A stretch of 64,000 nucleotides of DNA, from positions 1 through 64,000 of the forward strand of contig WOAB01000527.1 of NCBI GenBank assembly GCA_027886185.1, written 5' to 3'. Source of the DNA: Rheum nobile. Lineage: Eukaryota; Streptophyta; Magnoliopsida; Caryophyllales; Polygonaceae. This document shows positions 43,976 through 55,248 of this stretch, piece by piece. Position numbers and translations under genes: made by a program. Under the pieces are notes generated by a model that had not been told where the DNA came from, searched no databases, and worked only from the letters and a program-made list of their open reading frames with translations. Position 1 is the first letter of the stretch; each line of letters starts with the position of its first letter.

Positions 43976-45610
43976 TCGATGGTCGGCATCTCTTACTATT
44001 CTTGTGTATGTTCCGAGTTTGACTTCTCTAACATGTGCATGTAAGAGTACATAGTTGTATAGCTTTGCTCAGCTGTATCATGTGCCATATCCTTGGCTTT
44101 AAGTCGCGCTCGAATGGCCTTGTCGTAGCGTGTCCTTATTCCCAACTCTAACATGAAATCCTGTATCTCTGAAGCACGGAGGCCTTTACAGTTATTTACA
44201 AACCTGACATTACAGAAAGTCAATGTATTACCAAATGATGTTGGCTTTTGAGAAGAACAAGTGATCAAAGGCAAGAAATATTACTTGTGGAGTATTTTAT
44301 CCGCAACCACCCATGAAGTTGATCCACTATGATGAGTGTGCATTACTCTCATGCCACGGCTATGATTCGGCACAAAATCTCGCACCACAAACAATGACGT
44401 TTTGCGATAGATTGAGTCATAACAAGTGAAGGTGCAATTGTTATCAATACAAGTAACCTCATATGTCGACTTGTCAGACCTCGTCACACACATCTCAAAG
44501 CCGTTTTCCATTGCCATCATAGATAGTGCACTTTTGAACTCCTTAGAATTGAAGTATTGTCCAAGCTTCACTTCTTTCTTATCATTGTTATCAGTTGTAT
44601 CATCATCTTGCACCAACATTGCTTGCATGTCCCTTTCTAATGGATAGTACTTCTGTTCAATTTCTATAAGCATGTCTTCAGGAACATCAAAGTCTTGTTG
44701 GTCCTCCTCTATATCCATTTGCTCCTCGTTGACAAATCTGTGATTTCCATTTATTTCATCCCAAACATCGTCAAGACCATAATTACATACATCATCACCA
44801 CCATCATCAGGAGCATAATTACATACATTATCACCCGAAGCATAGTCATCGCCATCATCGATACCATCTGATATGTCATCCTCCAAAAAATCTCCATCAT
44901 ATCTATAATCTCTATCACTATTCCCATCATCTAAAATTTGCTCATTTCCTCTATTTCTTGATGAAGTAACTTCAATGTCATCATTATTGATGCTCAATGA
45001 AATAATGTCTTCCACTGAAATGGGACACTTTCTTATATTTTTTGCTCTGATTTCGTCCCTATTTAATCTTCTGAACTCTACTTCGTTGTCAGCTTCAATG
45101 ATTTCATTTAATGACCCGACTTCATTGTTAAGCGGCCCGACGTTTGTAAAAAATGACCTGATATATTCATTATTGTCTTGGATCTGCGTCACTAGTGGAG
45201 TTGTTGGGAAAGTGGCAGTATGATGTATATCGCTTTCAGTTGGAATCTTTTCCTTCATTACGAGATTGGTAAACAACTCAATCTCCCACTCTGCTGCATA
45301 TTCTCCACTCATATTTAAGAACTTGTACGCTTTTAGATCGTTGTCATCATTTATAGCGATCGGAAGAAGGTCAAGTTTCTTTGGATAAATATATTTCATC
45401 TGGAGTAAGTACCTCTCTTCATCAAAGGGGTTCTTTTCAATCCATTTCCTCTACAACGTTTTGAAGTTGATATCCTCTGAGATAACCATGACTCTTATTG
45501 TTCTATCACCTTCATAAAACCAACTTTTCCAAACAAGTTTCCACTGTCCACAACTTATGAACTTTACATACACTGACTTTGTACCTACAAATAAACAAAG
45601 AAATGAACAG
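43976..45610 (-). pseudogene. MULE-1 transposase N-terminal part
   Basis: Begins near 45600 on the minus strand with SVYVKFISCGQWKLVWKSWF, hits a stop, then runs open 45399-44281: KNPFDEERYLLQ upstream, MKYIYPKKLDLLPIAIN, a long acidic Asp/Asn-rich region (DDGDDYASGDNVCNY), then the MuDR N-terminal domain KEVKLGQYFNSKEFKSAL and FEMCVTRSDKSTYEVTCIDN with Cys residues of its zinc-binding fold, and SGSTSWVVADKILHK. After a splice or frame change, 44274-43996 adds VRFVNNCKGLRASEIQDFML, YDKAIRARLKAKDMAHDT and YSYMHMLEKSN, the conserved segment before the catalytic domain. Cassandra interrupts it directly after. The acidic stretch is longer than usual. Confidence 0.85.
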
Positions 45611-46079
45611 ATGGATAAAAAACATAGACATAACCCTAAGTAAAACCTTGGAAGTTTATTAGAGATAATCTCTTATTATTCTATCGAAAAAATGAGGCAT
45701 AACCCTTAGTAAAAAACAGAGGTATAAAGAACAAAACTTTGTCAAGAGAAGTTCTTACCCATTGAAGCATTAATGGAGATAATCAGGTGAAAACTTCAAA
45801 ACGTTGGAAGTAAAGAACGAAACTTTGTCAAGACAAGTTACTGCCTCTTCAAGGATCAGGTGTAAATGTTGTCAGGTTTTTCTTACGAAGAAGAATGTGG
45901 TGAAAAGTAAGTTTAACTGTAACTTTTGCTTGTATAGGAAGGTGAAAGCTTTGGAGGGAAAATAAGCTTCTTTCCCACCAAAAATAACTTCTCCTTGCAG
46001 TAGCAGGTTTGGATTAGGGGAGGAAAATTATATATAATTCCTTCTGATAAATAAATTGCCCAATAAAACCTTATAAAGT
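45611..46079. other. MULE-1 transposase upstream region
   Basis: Contains duplicated pieces (CTAAGTAAAA..; AACTTTGTCAAGA(G/C)AAGTT at about 45736 and 45820). No ORF. The outer end of the MULE probably lies near its right side, but no terminal repeat could be matched. Confidence 0.4.
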
Positions 46080-46413
46080 ATTAGGTTCGGGTGAAACAGA
46101 GTGATACGATAAAACGGATGTATTAATTGTACCCGTTGGATGAGGAAAGCATCAACGGCCCAGATCTAATTCTAATGGTTGCAAATTAATAAATTAGATT
46201 ACATGTATGTGATTTGGGCTAAAATTCCGGATTTATAGGGATTTTATTTCTTATATTGTTAATTTCCTAAAAAATCTCTCTCCTCTTAAACCGTATCTCT
46301 CTCCGCTAAATTATTCTCTCTCCTTCTCTCTCATAAACAACCGTATCTCTCCCCTAAATTAATCTCTCTCCTAAACGTATCTCTCCCCTAAAGTAATCTC
46401 TCTCCCCTAAACA

Positions 46414-46635
46414 TTGCTCCCATCTCTCATGCAAAGACAAACGAAGTTCTTCTTCTCCACCACGCCATCCTCCACCGTTGGTTTCTGCTTCTCCTCCACT
46501 TCCCATCCTCTTCCTAAAATCCATCTTGTTTTGGAGTTGCATACTGGACGTAGAAAGGAGAGGAGTCACTTCGTCCGTCCGTCTAGTGGCGGCGTTGCAT
46601 TGGAGTCGTCGGAACCGCCCCGTCGTCGCTTCTAA
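46414..46635 (+). CDS. Small ORF, transit-peptide-like, unrecognised
   Basis: A 73-codon frame (MLPSLMQRQT...), with a second ATG at 46429. It is rich in Ser, Thr, Pro and basic residues with few acids, like a chloroplast transit peptide, and a GT-like site follows the stop. It may be a captured first exon, by analogy with the other captures nearby, but I recognise no gene and it could be chance in a C/T-rich stretch. Confidence 0.25.
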   Translation: MLPSLMQRQTKFFFSTTPSSTVGFCFSSTSHPLPKIHLVLELHTGRRKERSHFVRPSSGGVALESSEPPRRRF

Positions 46636-47049
46636 TTAGTCATGGGGTACGCTCACTCTCTCTTAGTTCCTCAATTTCCAGTTTCTATATATGTTTAATC
46701 AAGTCTAATTGACATCGGTCGTTTAGGTTTAGAGTTCAACCAATTAATCGATGTAGAAAATGATGCATGAACAAAGGAACTAATCATTTGATGGATTTGA
46801 GTTTCAGATTCTTAAAATTTAGATCAATATGGATTAATCGAGGGTTGTTTATTCTTTTTTCACCAATGATAGATGATGATTGATTAGTATCGATTGGTAG
46901 AAATAAGATCGCCCTTGATCTAGGTACAAATAAGTATGAATCTCATTGAATCTTACAATATCTGGTCAATATAAATAATACCATTGGCTTAGATTACAGA
47001 TCGAGTTTAATCGGGAGTAGTTTCTATTGGTTGATATTTAAGTTGATTT

Positions 47050-47400
47050 GTTCGATATTCATTAGAGGTTAATGGATATTCACGCTGATTTATTTGATAT
47101 TCATTCTGATATAGTTTATATTCATATGAAGGTTGAAGAATATATAAAGAACCTTGACCACACCAGTCGCGCGATCCCAGATTCGGCGCAACAAAGCCAT
47201 TGAAGATGATATTCACGATATTAGACAGTGATATTCACGATATTGGGTAGTGATATTCGAGTAACTAGGTGATGATATTGAGCGGTGATATTCATGTTTT
47301 AGGTGATGATATTCATGTAACTAGTGACGATATTCATGAATTGAGTGTGATATTCATGTAATTGAGTGTATATTTATGTAACTGAGTTTGATATTCATGT
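47050..47400. repeat. GATATTCATG repeats, left block
   Basis: GATATTCA(T/C)G recurs every 20-40 bp with spacers such as TAACTAG, TTGGGTAGT and TTGAGTGT. The same field continues at 54460-54720 beyond the CACTA element. Confidence 0.75.
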
Positions 47401-47419
47401 ACACTACCACAAAAATGCT

Positions 47420-47770
47420 ATTTTAACCCGTGATAAAATAACCCAGATGTCCTATATCCGGTATAATAGGGGGTTAGAAGAATAGAAAGTTTAATTTTCT
47501 TTTAAATTTTGTGATAATAATAACAAATAACCCGAATATAAGGTAATACGCCCGAGTTATTTAAGTACACAACTCTTTGAGCCATGTACAAAAATAACCC
47601 GGACGTTTTTTCCCTTTATATATCCAAGATATTAGGTAAAGTAATTGAATAATATAACCCGGATATTTTATATGAATCACGCCCGGATTAGTTGCTTAAG
47701 TAATTATCGAAGTGCGATTAGAATATATCCCGGATATTTGTACATCCGGATTATTCTTGTTTTTAAAAAA
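47420..47770. repeat. CACTA subterminal repeats, left (AACCCGGAT type)
   Basis: AACCCGGATAT, ACCCGGACG, CCGGGT/GCCCGGAT and ATCCGGATTA words alternate in both orientations, matching those at the right end. Confidence 0.75.
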
Positions 47771-47907
47771 AACAAGTTTCAGAATACGCCTCTACTGCCT
47801 TGTAGGCTTGTACACACGATAAAATACTCGAACTAAACCCTAACTTCTCTTCTCTCAAATTCGGTGCGATGTTGCTTGTTTTCTTCTTCAAATCCTTATA
47901 TTCCATC

Positions 47908-50889
47908 ATTTTAAACCATTATTACATTTTGCCCCTTTCACAGATATGGATTTCACAATCATACCTCCTCTAATTTCTGAACATGATAACCGCCAGCTCT
48001 GTTGTCCTCCAACAGCAACGGAAATTAAAAGGACTGTTTTCAATTTGGCAGCGAACAAAACACCAGGTCCTGATGGTTTCACTACTGAATTCTATCAAAA
48101 ATACTGGAACACAATTGGAAATTCACTCATTTATGCTATTCAATCATTTTCTCATTCAAGACAGCTACTTTGTGAATCTGCTCAGTCTTTTATCACCTTA
48201 ATTCCTAAAATAGAAAATCCTTGTACAATAAATCACTACAGACCTATTACCCTCTGTAATACCTCCTATAAAATCATAACTAAAATTATGTCTAATAGAC
48301 TTTCACCACTCTCCATAAATTAATCAGTCCACTTCAAGGAGCGTTTGTTCTTGGACGTCTTATTCAGGACAATATTTTAATTGCTCATGAAATTTTTCAT
48401 TCCTTCCACAAGAGAAAAAAGGGTAAACATTGATGGATGACCCTCAAACTAGACATGAAAAAGGCTTATGATAAACTGAATTGAAACTTCATTACCCACG
48501 TCCTCGCCAAGTTTGGATTTTGTGACTTATGGATCCAGCGGGTTATGACTTGTATTACAAGCAACTCGTCATCAGTTCTTGTCAACAACGAACATGGTTA
48601 TGTATTTCACCCTCAGTGTGGATTACGACAAGGTGACCCTATAACCCATTTTATCTTCATTCTGGCGATGGAATATCTAGCACGAATACTTACTCATGAA
48701 TCAAGCTCTTCCCACAAAAAAGTTGGAATTCAAATAACGAAGCATGGAACTTGCATTCCCTTCTTAAACTTTGTTGATGACACTTTAATTTTTGCAAATG
48801 CAAGTCACGACTCTTTATTAAATCTCTCCTTGATGACTTCTCTCTTAAGTCTGGACTTTCGATTAATTACCATAAAAGTACATTCCAAACTTCTTGCAAT
48901 ATTTTGAGACAACAATCTCTCTCTCTTGCGAGTATTCTTAATTTACAGGTTACCCGATCTATGGAAAGATACTTAGGTATACCTATTATTCGAGGACGTG
49001 TTAAAAAGGAAATTTTCGCTGATGCAATTTCAAAATTACAAAAACAGCTTGGAAAATGGTAAGCTAATTCACTGTCTCAGGCAAGTCGTACTATTCTCAT
49101 TCAATCTAATTTACAGTCTCAATCTAATTATTTAATGCAGAGTTTTCTCCTTCCCAAGAGCATTTGCCAAGAAATTGATAACATTAACAAAAAGTTTTTT
49201 TGGAATCACGACAATCTTAATCACCATTCCCTCATTTGCTGGAATTCAATTTGTCAACCTAAGTGTTATGGCGGTCTAGACATTGAACTATCTTATAATA
49301 TTAATATAACAATGCAAATGCAGTTACTCTGGAAATTACTTTCGGAACCTCAATCCGTTTGGGTTCGAATTATCTCGGAAACATATTTACATAACTCTGA
49401 CATTTTTTCTTACAAAAAGAAACCTTCAGATTCCTGGCAATTTTCCAGGCTTCTGCAAATACGACAAGAATTCTGCAAAAGACTTTTCTGGCAACTTGGT
49501 GATGAAACTCATATTAAGTTTTGGGATGACCATTGGATTCCAAACTTCACCTTTCTCAGTACGCAGGTGACCATGATCGTGGGTCCACTGTTTCTCAATT
49601 TATAACTCTGGACAAGAAATGGAATTTGGGAGCTCTTCAAATGGTCCTTCTGCCTCATATTATTCCTAAAATTTTGGGTATTTTCATACCCACGACTTAC
49701 ACATCAGATAGACTTATTTGGTTCCCGTCGTCTGATGGTACCTTCACAGTTAAGAGTGCTCGTTCTATACTTACTCGTACCCCTACCTCCCCATGCTTTC
49801 CCACTTGGTTATGAAAATTCCACCAAAAATTAAAAATTTCTTATGGAAATGCTTTTCTGATTCCTTACCCACAACGGAGCATCTTAATAGGCACTACTCA
49901 AGGGTTCCATCTCATTGTATCCTCTGTAATTTTCCTACAGAGGACACTAACTATCTATTTTTTGGTTGTCCGTTCACTTCTACGTCTGTTCAACTACTTC
50001 AAAACCTTATTGGTCTTACTTTTAATTTTAATGTCACTGATGATTTCTACACTAATCTGGAGTTCTTCCACTCCACAAACCGACATATTATTCCTATAAT
50101 TTTCCTTTGGTGACATATCTGGAAAGATCGAAATACTTTAATTTTTCGAAAAAACTCATATTCAAATTCAACAAGCTGTTAATCGTGTGTATATCTCCTG
50201 TAAAGACTGGATTGCAAGCTTGTCACAACAGCATCACTCAACTGTCAATAAAAGAAAACACTCCAATTATTTTTCCCAATGGCGAAAACCTCCTCCTAAC
50301 TGCATAAAATTAAACTTTGACGCATTCGTTAAACGAAACGGTTCTACACATATTGGATATGTTTTCCGAAACCACTCCGGTGAGGTGGTCTTCTTAGACC
50401 ATAGGCAAATCCTATGCTCCTCACCTATTAAAGCTGAAGCGCTTGCCGCTCTCGAATTCCTTCGTATGACTATTTCACAAGGTTTTAGGCGGATAGTTCT
50501 TGAAGGAGATAATCTCTCTGTCATTAATTCTATTCATGGAATTTGGAAAATCCCTTGGAAAATTTCAACCATAATTCAAGACATTCGCTCATTATTATAT
50601 GGTTTGAACTATTTTCAGGTTCATTACTGCTATCGAGAATCCAATAAAGTTACTGACTTCCTGGCTAATTCGAACATCTCTCCTACTATCCTACGCAACA
50701 CTATGTTGGATTACCTACTGCCTCAATATGATTACACACAGTAGCAACACTCAGATTCGATTTCTAGATTCGAGCTCTAGTATTTCTTCATCTTGTAAAT
50801 CTTTTGTAAAAATCATTCATTGTGATGATTTGAATATGCCTTTTGGTTTGTAAGGATACCTCTGTTTGACTGTATAAAAAAAAATAAAA
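47908..50889 (+). mobile_element. 5'-truncated L1-type LINE, 3.0 kb
   Basis: Flanked by an 18-bp duplication AAATCCTTATATTCCATC (47890-47907 and 50890-50907) and ending in an A-rich tail (50876-50889). It lacks ORF1 and the endonuclease, the usual result of incomplete target-primed reverse transcription. Insertion lies in the leader-like region of the CACTA interior, 1.2 kb before the first ASY1 exon. Confidence 0.92.
47946..50744 (+). pseudogene. LINE reverse transcriptase and C-terminal RNase H
   Basis: In successive frames: TATEIKRTVFNLAANKTPGP-DGFT and LIPKIENP..INHYRPITLCN (47946-48320), LKLDMKKAYDKLN near 48445, GLRQGDPITHFIFILAMEYL and LNFVDDTLIFANAS (48545-48900; the FADD/YADD box is FVDD), then the zf-RVT region (CWNSICQPKCYGGLDIE at about 49240; FLWKCFSDSLPTTEHLNRH and HCILCNFPTEDTNYLFFGC at about 49830-49970). 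It ends with a plant-type RNase H (KLNFDAFVKRNG, PIKAEALAALEFL, VLEGDNLSVINSI; 50270-50744). Several stops and frame shifts (for example after 48320 and at 48434, 49605 and 50112) mark it as dead. Its order RT, Cys-rich region, RNase H is that of plant L1 elements. Confidence 0.9.
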
Positions 50890-50907
50890 AAATCCTTATA
50901 TTCCATC

Positions 50908-52086
50908 GATAAGGGACTTTTTTGGTATACGGAAATTTGTTCTCCGGTGCCTTCTCTACTTCCGACCTTCAAGCTTGAGTCGCTTGAACGAATCCCGCCG
51001 GAAGTTTCTTCTCAGGTCTCTGTTACTTCTCTTCTCTTTCTCCTCTACTACACAAAATTCTTCTACTCGGTCTCAAGATAGATCCGTGATTTCTCTCTTT
51101 TCGCAGACCTAATTCCACTCAATTTCCACTTGCTAGCGCTTTGGAGGCGCTAGATTTCACTTGATTTTGATCAATTCCGAACTTGTAAATACTGTTGTTT
51201 TGAGGTTTTTGTTATATAGCTTTGATTGCTTTGAATTCTGCTTTCTAAGTTTTTTGTAGTTGGATCTGTTGATTAATGCTTGAATTTCACTTGTTTTTTG
51301 TGCAATTTATGTGCTCATTGCTGATTTTACTTGCGGATCTTTCTTTTTAGTTTATTTCCCTTGAACAATTGGGAGTTAGATCTCAATTTCATGTTCTTTT
51401 GATTGCTTGATGCTCGAGCTTTATTTTTAAGTGCAGTTCTGTTAGTTTATGGTTTAGTACAGTTTGTCTTAGATCTCGTTGTTACTTCTCAGTCTGAGGA
51501 CTTGTGTTAGTAGTTGTGATCCTATTTTCATTTTCTTTTTTTTTGAAGCGGACTAAGTTAATAACTCTTGGATCGTACTAAAGTTCTTATTGTTTATTGA
51601 CAATTTCTTGTTCCTTTTTGTTTTGGCGCTTTGGCTTGAGTTTGGATTGTAACCTACAACTTCTTAGTCTCTTTTCTGTGTAGTTGTTTCGGTGAAATTG
51701 TTGGTTCTCAGTTGTTACTTGATAAAGACGAATTAAATTGATGGATGAATACCTTTTTTTTTATATAAACATAGAAACCGAACAATGTGTAATTTGTCCC
51801 TCAGTGTTAAACTGCTCGCCCGAGTTCTATGTAGTGCAATTGGAGTTCCCTGTTATCTTCCTGGTTGTTCGTTTGTTGGATATGCTTGAGAGCTCTTTGT
51901 GGACTATGCTATGACCAGAAAATGGAACATTCAGGGATCCTAATTCTACCAGCTGGAATTCGAATGATTAAGTTAGTTTATTTTAGTAGACTGAGATTTG
52001 GAGTACCATTTAGTAACAACAATTTGTAATATGTTTCCTTGCTAATATTGTAACTGTTAAGACTGCCTTCTTCACTATTTGTGCAG
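50908..52086 (+). other. Leader/intron-like sequence upstream of the ASY1 exons
   Basis: Continues the sequence left of the LINE (GGTGCGATGTTGCTTG...). It has a C/T-rich exon-like part to about 51015 with a GTCTCTG site, then T-rich sequence with the look of a plant intron up to the GTGCAG acceptor at 52081. ASY1 exons coding for the start of the HORMA domain are not seen. Confidence 0.4.
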
Positions 52087-53817
52087 GTGTTTATGATGCA
52101 TTGCAGAAAAAGTACCTTAGAACACTGTTATTCTGCATATGTGAAACAGTCGAAGGTTCAATGATTGAGGAATACTCGTGTAAGTTTGACTAAGAGCTTA
52201 TGATAATGGCTATCTATGATTGTTATCCTAATTCCCCTACCAGACTAAGTTGAAACAATTCCAGTTTCGGTTTTTGCTCTCTTCAACTGAGTTTTTCCAA
52301 TTATCATTCCATAAGACGTCAAATAATACTACAAAAAGTCTGAGATAATGGAAACTTAGTAGACATAACTGCCCATACTACAGTAATTCATGACTATTTT
52401 TCTTGCCTTTGTTTGCCTCTGTTTACCTTTTTCTTTGAACTATATCGTGTTAAATAACATTGCGTGAGAATGCAATCTTGTTTAACATGCAGTTTCATTT
52501 AGTTATCCAAATTCTGATAGCCAAGAGGTTTCCATGAATTTCAACCGCACAGGAAGTAAGGAAAAGGTAGGAGAATTCAAATGCCACTCTACAACTGAAG
52601 TTACTCCAAGTCAAATGAAGTAAGAAAGTTTCACTACTGAAGGATGAAACACAATTTTCGTTGCATTACAAGTAAATTTTCTTAAAACAACAAGAGTTAA
52701 TGTCAGAGAATTTGGCATATTTGATGAATAATGTGAAATCTGATTTGGGAATTGAAATACAGGTTTTCGGCTTGTAAAATGACAAGGACATTGGTTCAAC
52801 TGATGAGGACATTAGATAAAATGCCAGAAGAGGTAATATTTTGAGTTACTTGTAGACGGAGCGCACGATGTGTTTGTAGTTATTTTGTGCCAATTTCTAT
52901 CTATATTGATGAATCTTCTTTATTATGATGATGTCACGGTATGTACGTATATAGTGCTTATTGGTCTCAAACTTGTTTATTTCTTGCTTGATAAAAAAAG
53001 GTCAAACACTTGAAACTTTCGAATATTAATTCACAAGGAAAAGGTCAAACACCTCCCCCTTATTTCATCAATTATTCATATCCAATGATATTAATCACAT
53101 ATGCTTGTTTTTTCCATTGGTCACAAAAGCTGGGGGATTTTGAATTTCAAGTGAAAGATGAAGCAGATGACCAAGTACTTCCAGTTCACAACAAAATACC
53201 TCAGCGTTCGGGAGAAGATTACTTATATATGAAGGTCAGTGCCTTGAAACATTCGGATATGTATTGCATGTTGCAGACCTCTACTGTTTATGACTTTATG
53301 TTTTCCTAGCCTTTGTACTTTCCGGGTAGAACAACTGTCCAACTGTCTTCCAAAGTTATAAAATGTAAGCCTGTAATTCGTTGCCAATTAGTAATCCACT
53401 CATTTGTAATTAAGTTGTTAAGCCATTGGAGATCTATGCTGTAGTACTCCATGATTAATGATCAGATTAATAGTAAGTTAAAGGTGATGTCTTTACATTT
53501 CTAATTTCTCTAATTGTAGGGTTTGTTATATGCACTTCCAATGGATTACGTGACAACTCCAAAACTTATAGGCAAGATTGATGGAGAAGCCAACCAAACT
53601 ACTGGGGTGAGCAGGCTGATTGACAGAATGACTGCGGAGGGGTTTGCTGAAGCCCAAAGCAACCGTAGGCTAGGTTGACAGAGCTGCATTTTTTCTATCT
53701 ATATTTAAGCTGCTTTTTAAAGGAAAACACTATCCAAATTGCAATTGTTTCTCATACAACCCTTTTGCAGGACGTCATGTAATGCCTCTCTTGGATATGA
53801 CCACATGGAGATTCTTG
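52087..53817 (+). pseudogene. ASY1: Captured ASY1 (meiotic HORMA-domain protein), six exon pieces
   Basis: Exons with AG/GT borders: 52087-52179 (VYDALQKKYLRTLLFCICET, VEGSMIEEYS), 52493-52619 (FSFSYPNSDSQEVSMNFNRT, TTEVTPSQMK), 52763-52832 (FSACKMTRTLVQLMRTLDKM), about 53129-53234 (KLGDFEFQVKDEADDQVL, RSGEDYLYMK), 53520-53673 (GLLYALPMDYVTTPKLIGKI, DGEANQTTGVSRLIDRMTAE) and 53771-53817 (GRHVMPLLDM). The first three belong to the HORMA domain and are in phase across two introns. The last three match the C-terminal winged-helix region. Plant ASY1 loads on meiotic chromosome axes and promotes crossing over. The N-terminal HORMA part, the middle exons between pieces 3 and 4, and the C-tail are missing. 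Retained introns show capture of genomic DNA. Confidence 0.92.
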
Positions 53818-53819
53818 GT

Positions 53820-54110
53820 TAGTGTTTCTTCTTTAACTGATCTAGTTTGGTCATAGTCGCGAGTCTTGTGAGATGGTGTATATTTTTGTATGGAGTACAT
53901 GTTCTTTGTCAAAACTTGAAAATCAGCGCTTTTGTATGTTAAGTAGCACAACATGTTTTTTTATACATAACTCTTATTACTTATTGTTTATTCTCAATTC
54001 TTAGTCAAAAATAAAAGGGTTCATTCTGCTACTCTTATTTCTTATTGTAATAAACTTTTTAATTATGCTTTTAGCCTGATTATGATGGTGGAAATGGTGG
54101 GTAATTGAAA
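53820..54110. other. Downstream of the ASY1 exons
   Basis: AT-rich, intron-like or flanking sequence. Nothing recognised before the CACTA subterminal repeats. Confidence 0.35.
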
Positions 54111-54149
54111 GTCATACGACAGTATAGATTCTTTTTTTTATATAAAAAA

Positions 54150-54452
54150 TGGGATTTTTTCGTCCGGGCTAAAAGGTCCCCTCTTTCTTTGAAAACCTAC
54201 TACATTTTCTAACCCGGATATGTAAAGGTCCGGGTTAAAAAGTCCACCTTTTTCAAAAATCTACTACACTTTATAACCCGGATGTGTAAAGGTCTGGGTT
54301 AAAAAGTTACCCCTATATAACCCAGGCGTATTTTTTATGTCCGGGTTATTTGATCTATCCTACTCGCAAGATGATACCCAGACCTATTTTATCATATATC
54401 TGGGTTATATTTAAAAAAACGTCCGAGTTAAAAGCCATATTTTGTAGTAGTG
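54150..54452. repeat. CACTA subterminal repeats, right (AACCCGGAT type)
   Basis: GTCCGGGT(T/C), AACCCGGAT(A/G)TGTAAAGGTC and AACCCAGGCG words, several copies, end in the CACTA terminus at 54452. Confidence 0.75.
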
Positions 54453-54455
54453 GTA

Positions 54456-55030
54456 ATTGAATGTGATATTTGTATTATAAAGTGGTGATATTCATGTTTT
54501 AAGTGGAAATATTAACATCTTTAAGAAATTAAATATCCACATATTAAACAAAGATATTCATATAAACATGAACGATATTCAAGAACAATGGCAAAAGCAA
54601 CAAGAACAAATTTACGAATTTGCAGAGCATTAGGACGTTGGAAAAATCAAGTGGTGATATTCATGTTTTAAGTGGAGATATTCATGTCCATCGATATTCA
54701 TAAACACATGATCGATATTTATAAATGCTGAAAAATCGTTAAACAAGGAGAAACGCATCAACATAATGAAGATCGTATGTTGATTTTGTTATTTTCTTGT
54801 GAATATTCTATCCTTTTTTAGTATTTTAAAATAAAGTATAATTAAATTATGTTACCATTTTATTCTCCCTTCTCTCATAAATATTATATCCCTATTTAGT
54901 ATTTTAAAATAATTGGCATAATTAAATCTTGTAACCACTTTTATTCTCACTAATCTAGTGGATCACCCACATCATAATTTTTTAAAGAAACAATGAGGCC
55001 CATTGTCCCATTGTTTAGATGATAATTGAT
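54456..55030. mobile_element. GATATTCA-type element, right part
   Basis: GATATTCATG(T/A) repeats (54460-54720) continue the field interrupted at 47401. A duplicated AGTATTTTAAAATAA segment follows (54818 and 54898). The end of this element and the start of MULE-2 lie somewhere near 54960-55060 but cannot be fixed. Confidence 0.45.
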
Positions 55031-55204
55031 AACTACCCCCTTAAGTAGTTATTTTACAATATAACCCCTCTTATAAACTCCCTCATTCAGATTTTCTCTC
55101 TCATCACTTTCAAACAAGTCTCTCCCCCATAAAAAATCGCTTGTTCTCTTCTCCCTCTCGCTCGACCTCTCTTTGCAAAAATTGTTCGATCGTCCGTCGT
55201 CGTC

Positions 55205-55205
<1 letters not shown>

Positions 55206-55246
<41 letters not shown>
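55206..55246. repeat. CT microsatellite
   Basis: About 20 CT units in the pyrimidine-rich region upstream of the MULE-2 Ulp1 gene. It probably lies in its leader. Confidence 0.9.

Positions 55247-55248
<2 letters not shown>

Larger units (their letters stand above)
13591..46079. mobile_element. MULE-1: Mutator-like element with Ulp1 and transposase genes, interrupted
   Basis: An Ulp1-type protease gene and a PB1-like ORF on + face a MuDR-type transposase on -, the same convergent layout as MULE-2 at 55-63.6 kb. The transposase is read in four blocks (45.6-44.0, 43.5-42.6 and 19.2-18.75 kb, all -) that join across a Cassandra TRIM and a 23-kb LTR retrotransposon. Without these insertions the element would be roughly 8.5 kb. 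Mutator elements carrying Ulp1 genes (Kaonashi/KI type) are known in plants. I could not place the terminal inverted repeats, so both outer edges are approximate. Confidence 0.7.
46080..47401 (+). mobile_element. GATATTCA-type element, left part
   Basis: The end-like sequence GGTGAAACAGAGTGATACG...CGTTGGATGAGGAAAGCA resembles the ends of the TIM17 element. A pyrimidine-rich tract of TCTCTC..CTAAA words (46275-46410) and GATATTCATG repeats (47050-47400) follow. The CACTA element 47402-54452 interrupts it, and GATATTCATG repeats continue on the other side. Its right end was not found. Confidence 0.5.
47402..54452. mobile_element. CACTA transposon, 7.05 kb, with captured ASY1 and a nested LINE
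   Basis: Left end CACTACCACAAAAATGCTA, right end TATTTTGTAGTAGTG (CACTACTACAAAATA inverted). The 3-bp duplication GTA lies at 47399-47401 and 54453-54455. Subterminal repeats of AACCCGGA(T/C) type, both orientations, lie at 47420-47760 and 54150-54430. No transposase is present. The inner part holds ASY1 exons with introns and a LINE that entered later. Both ends look well kept, so it could be mobilised if a matching transposase exists; that is inference. Confidence 0.92.

Noticed and set aside
44426..45223. Plus-strand ORFs at 44426-44647 and 44975-45223
   Set aside because: Antisense shadows of the acidic region of the MULE-1 transposase.
52087..53817. Functional host ASY1 gene
   Set aside because: Large parts of the HORMA domain, the middle exons and the C-terminus are missing, and the pieces lie between CACTA ends.
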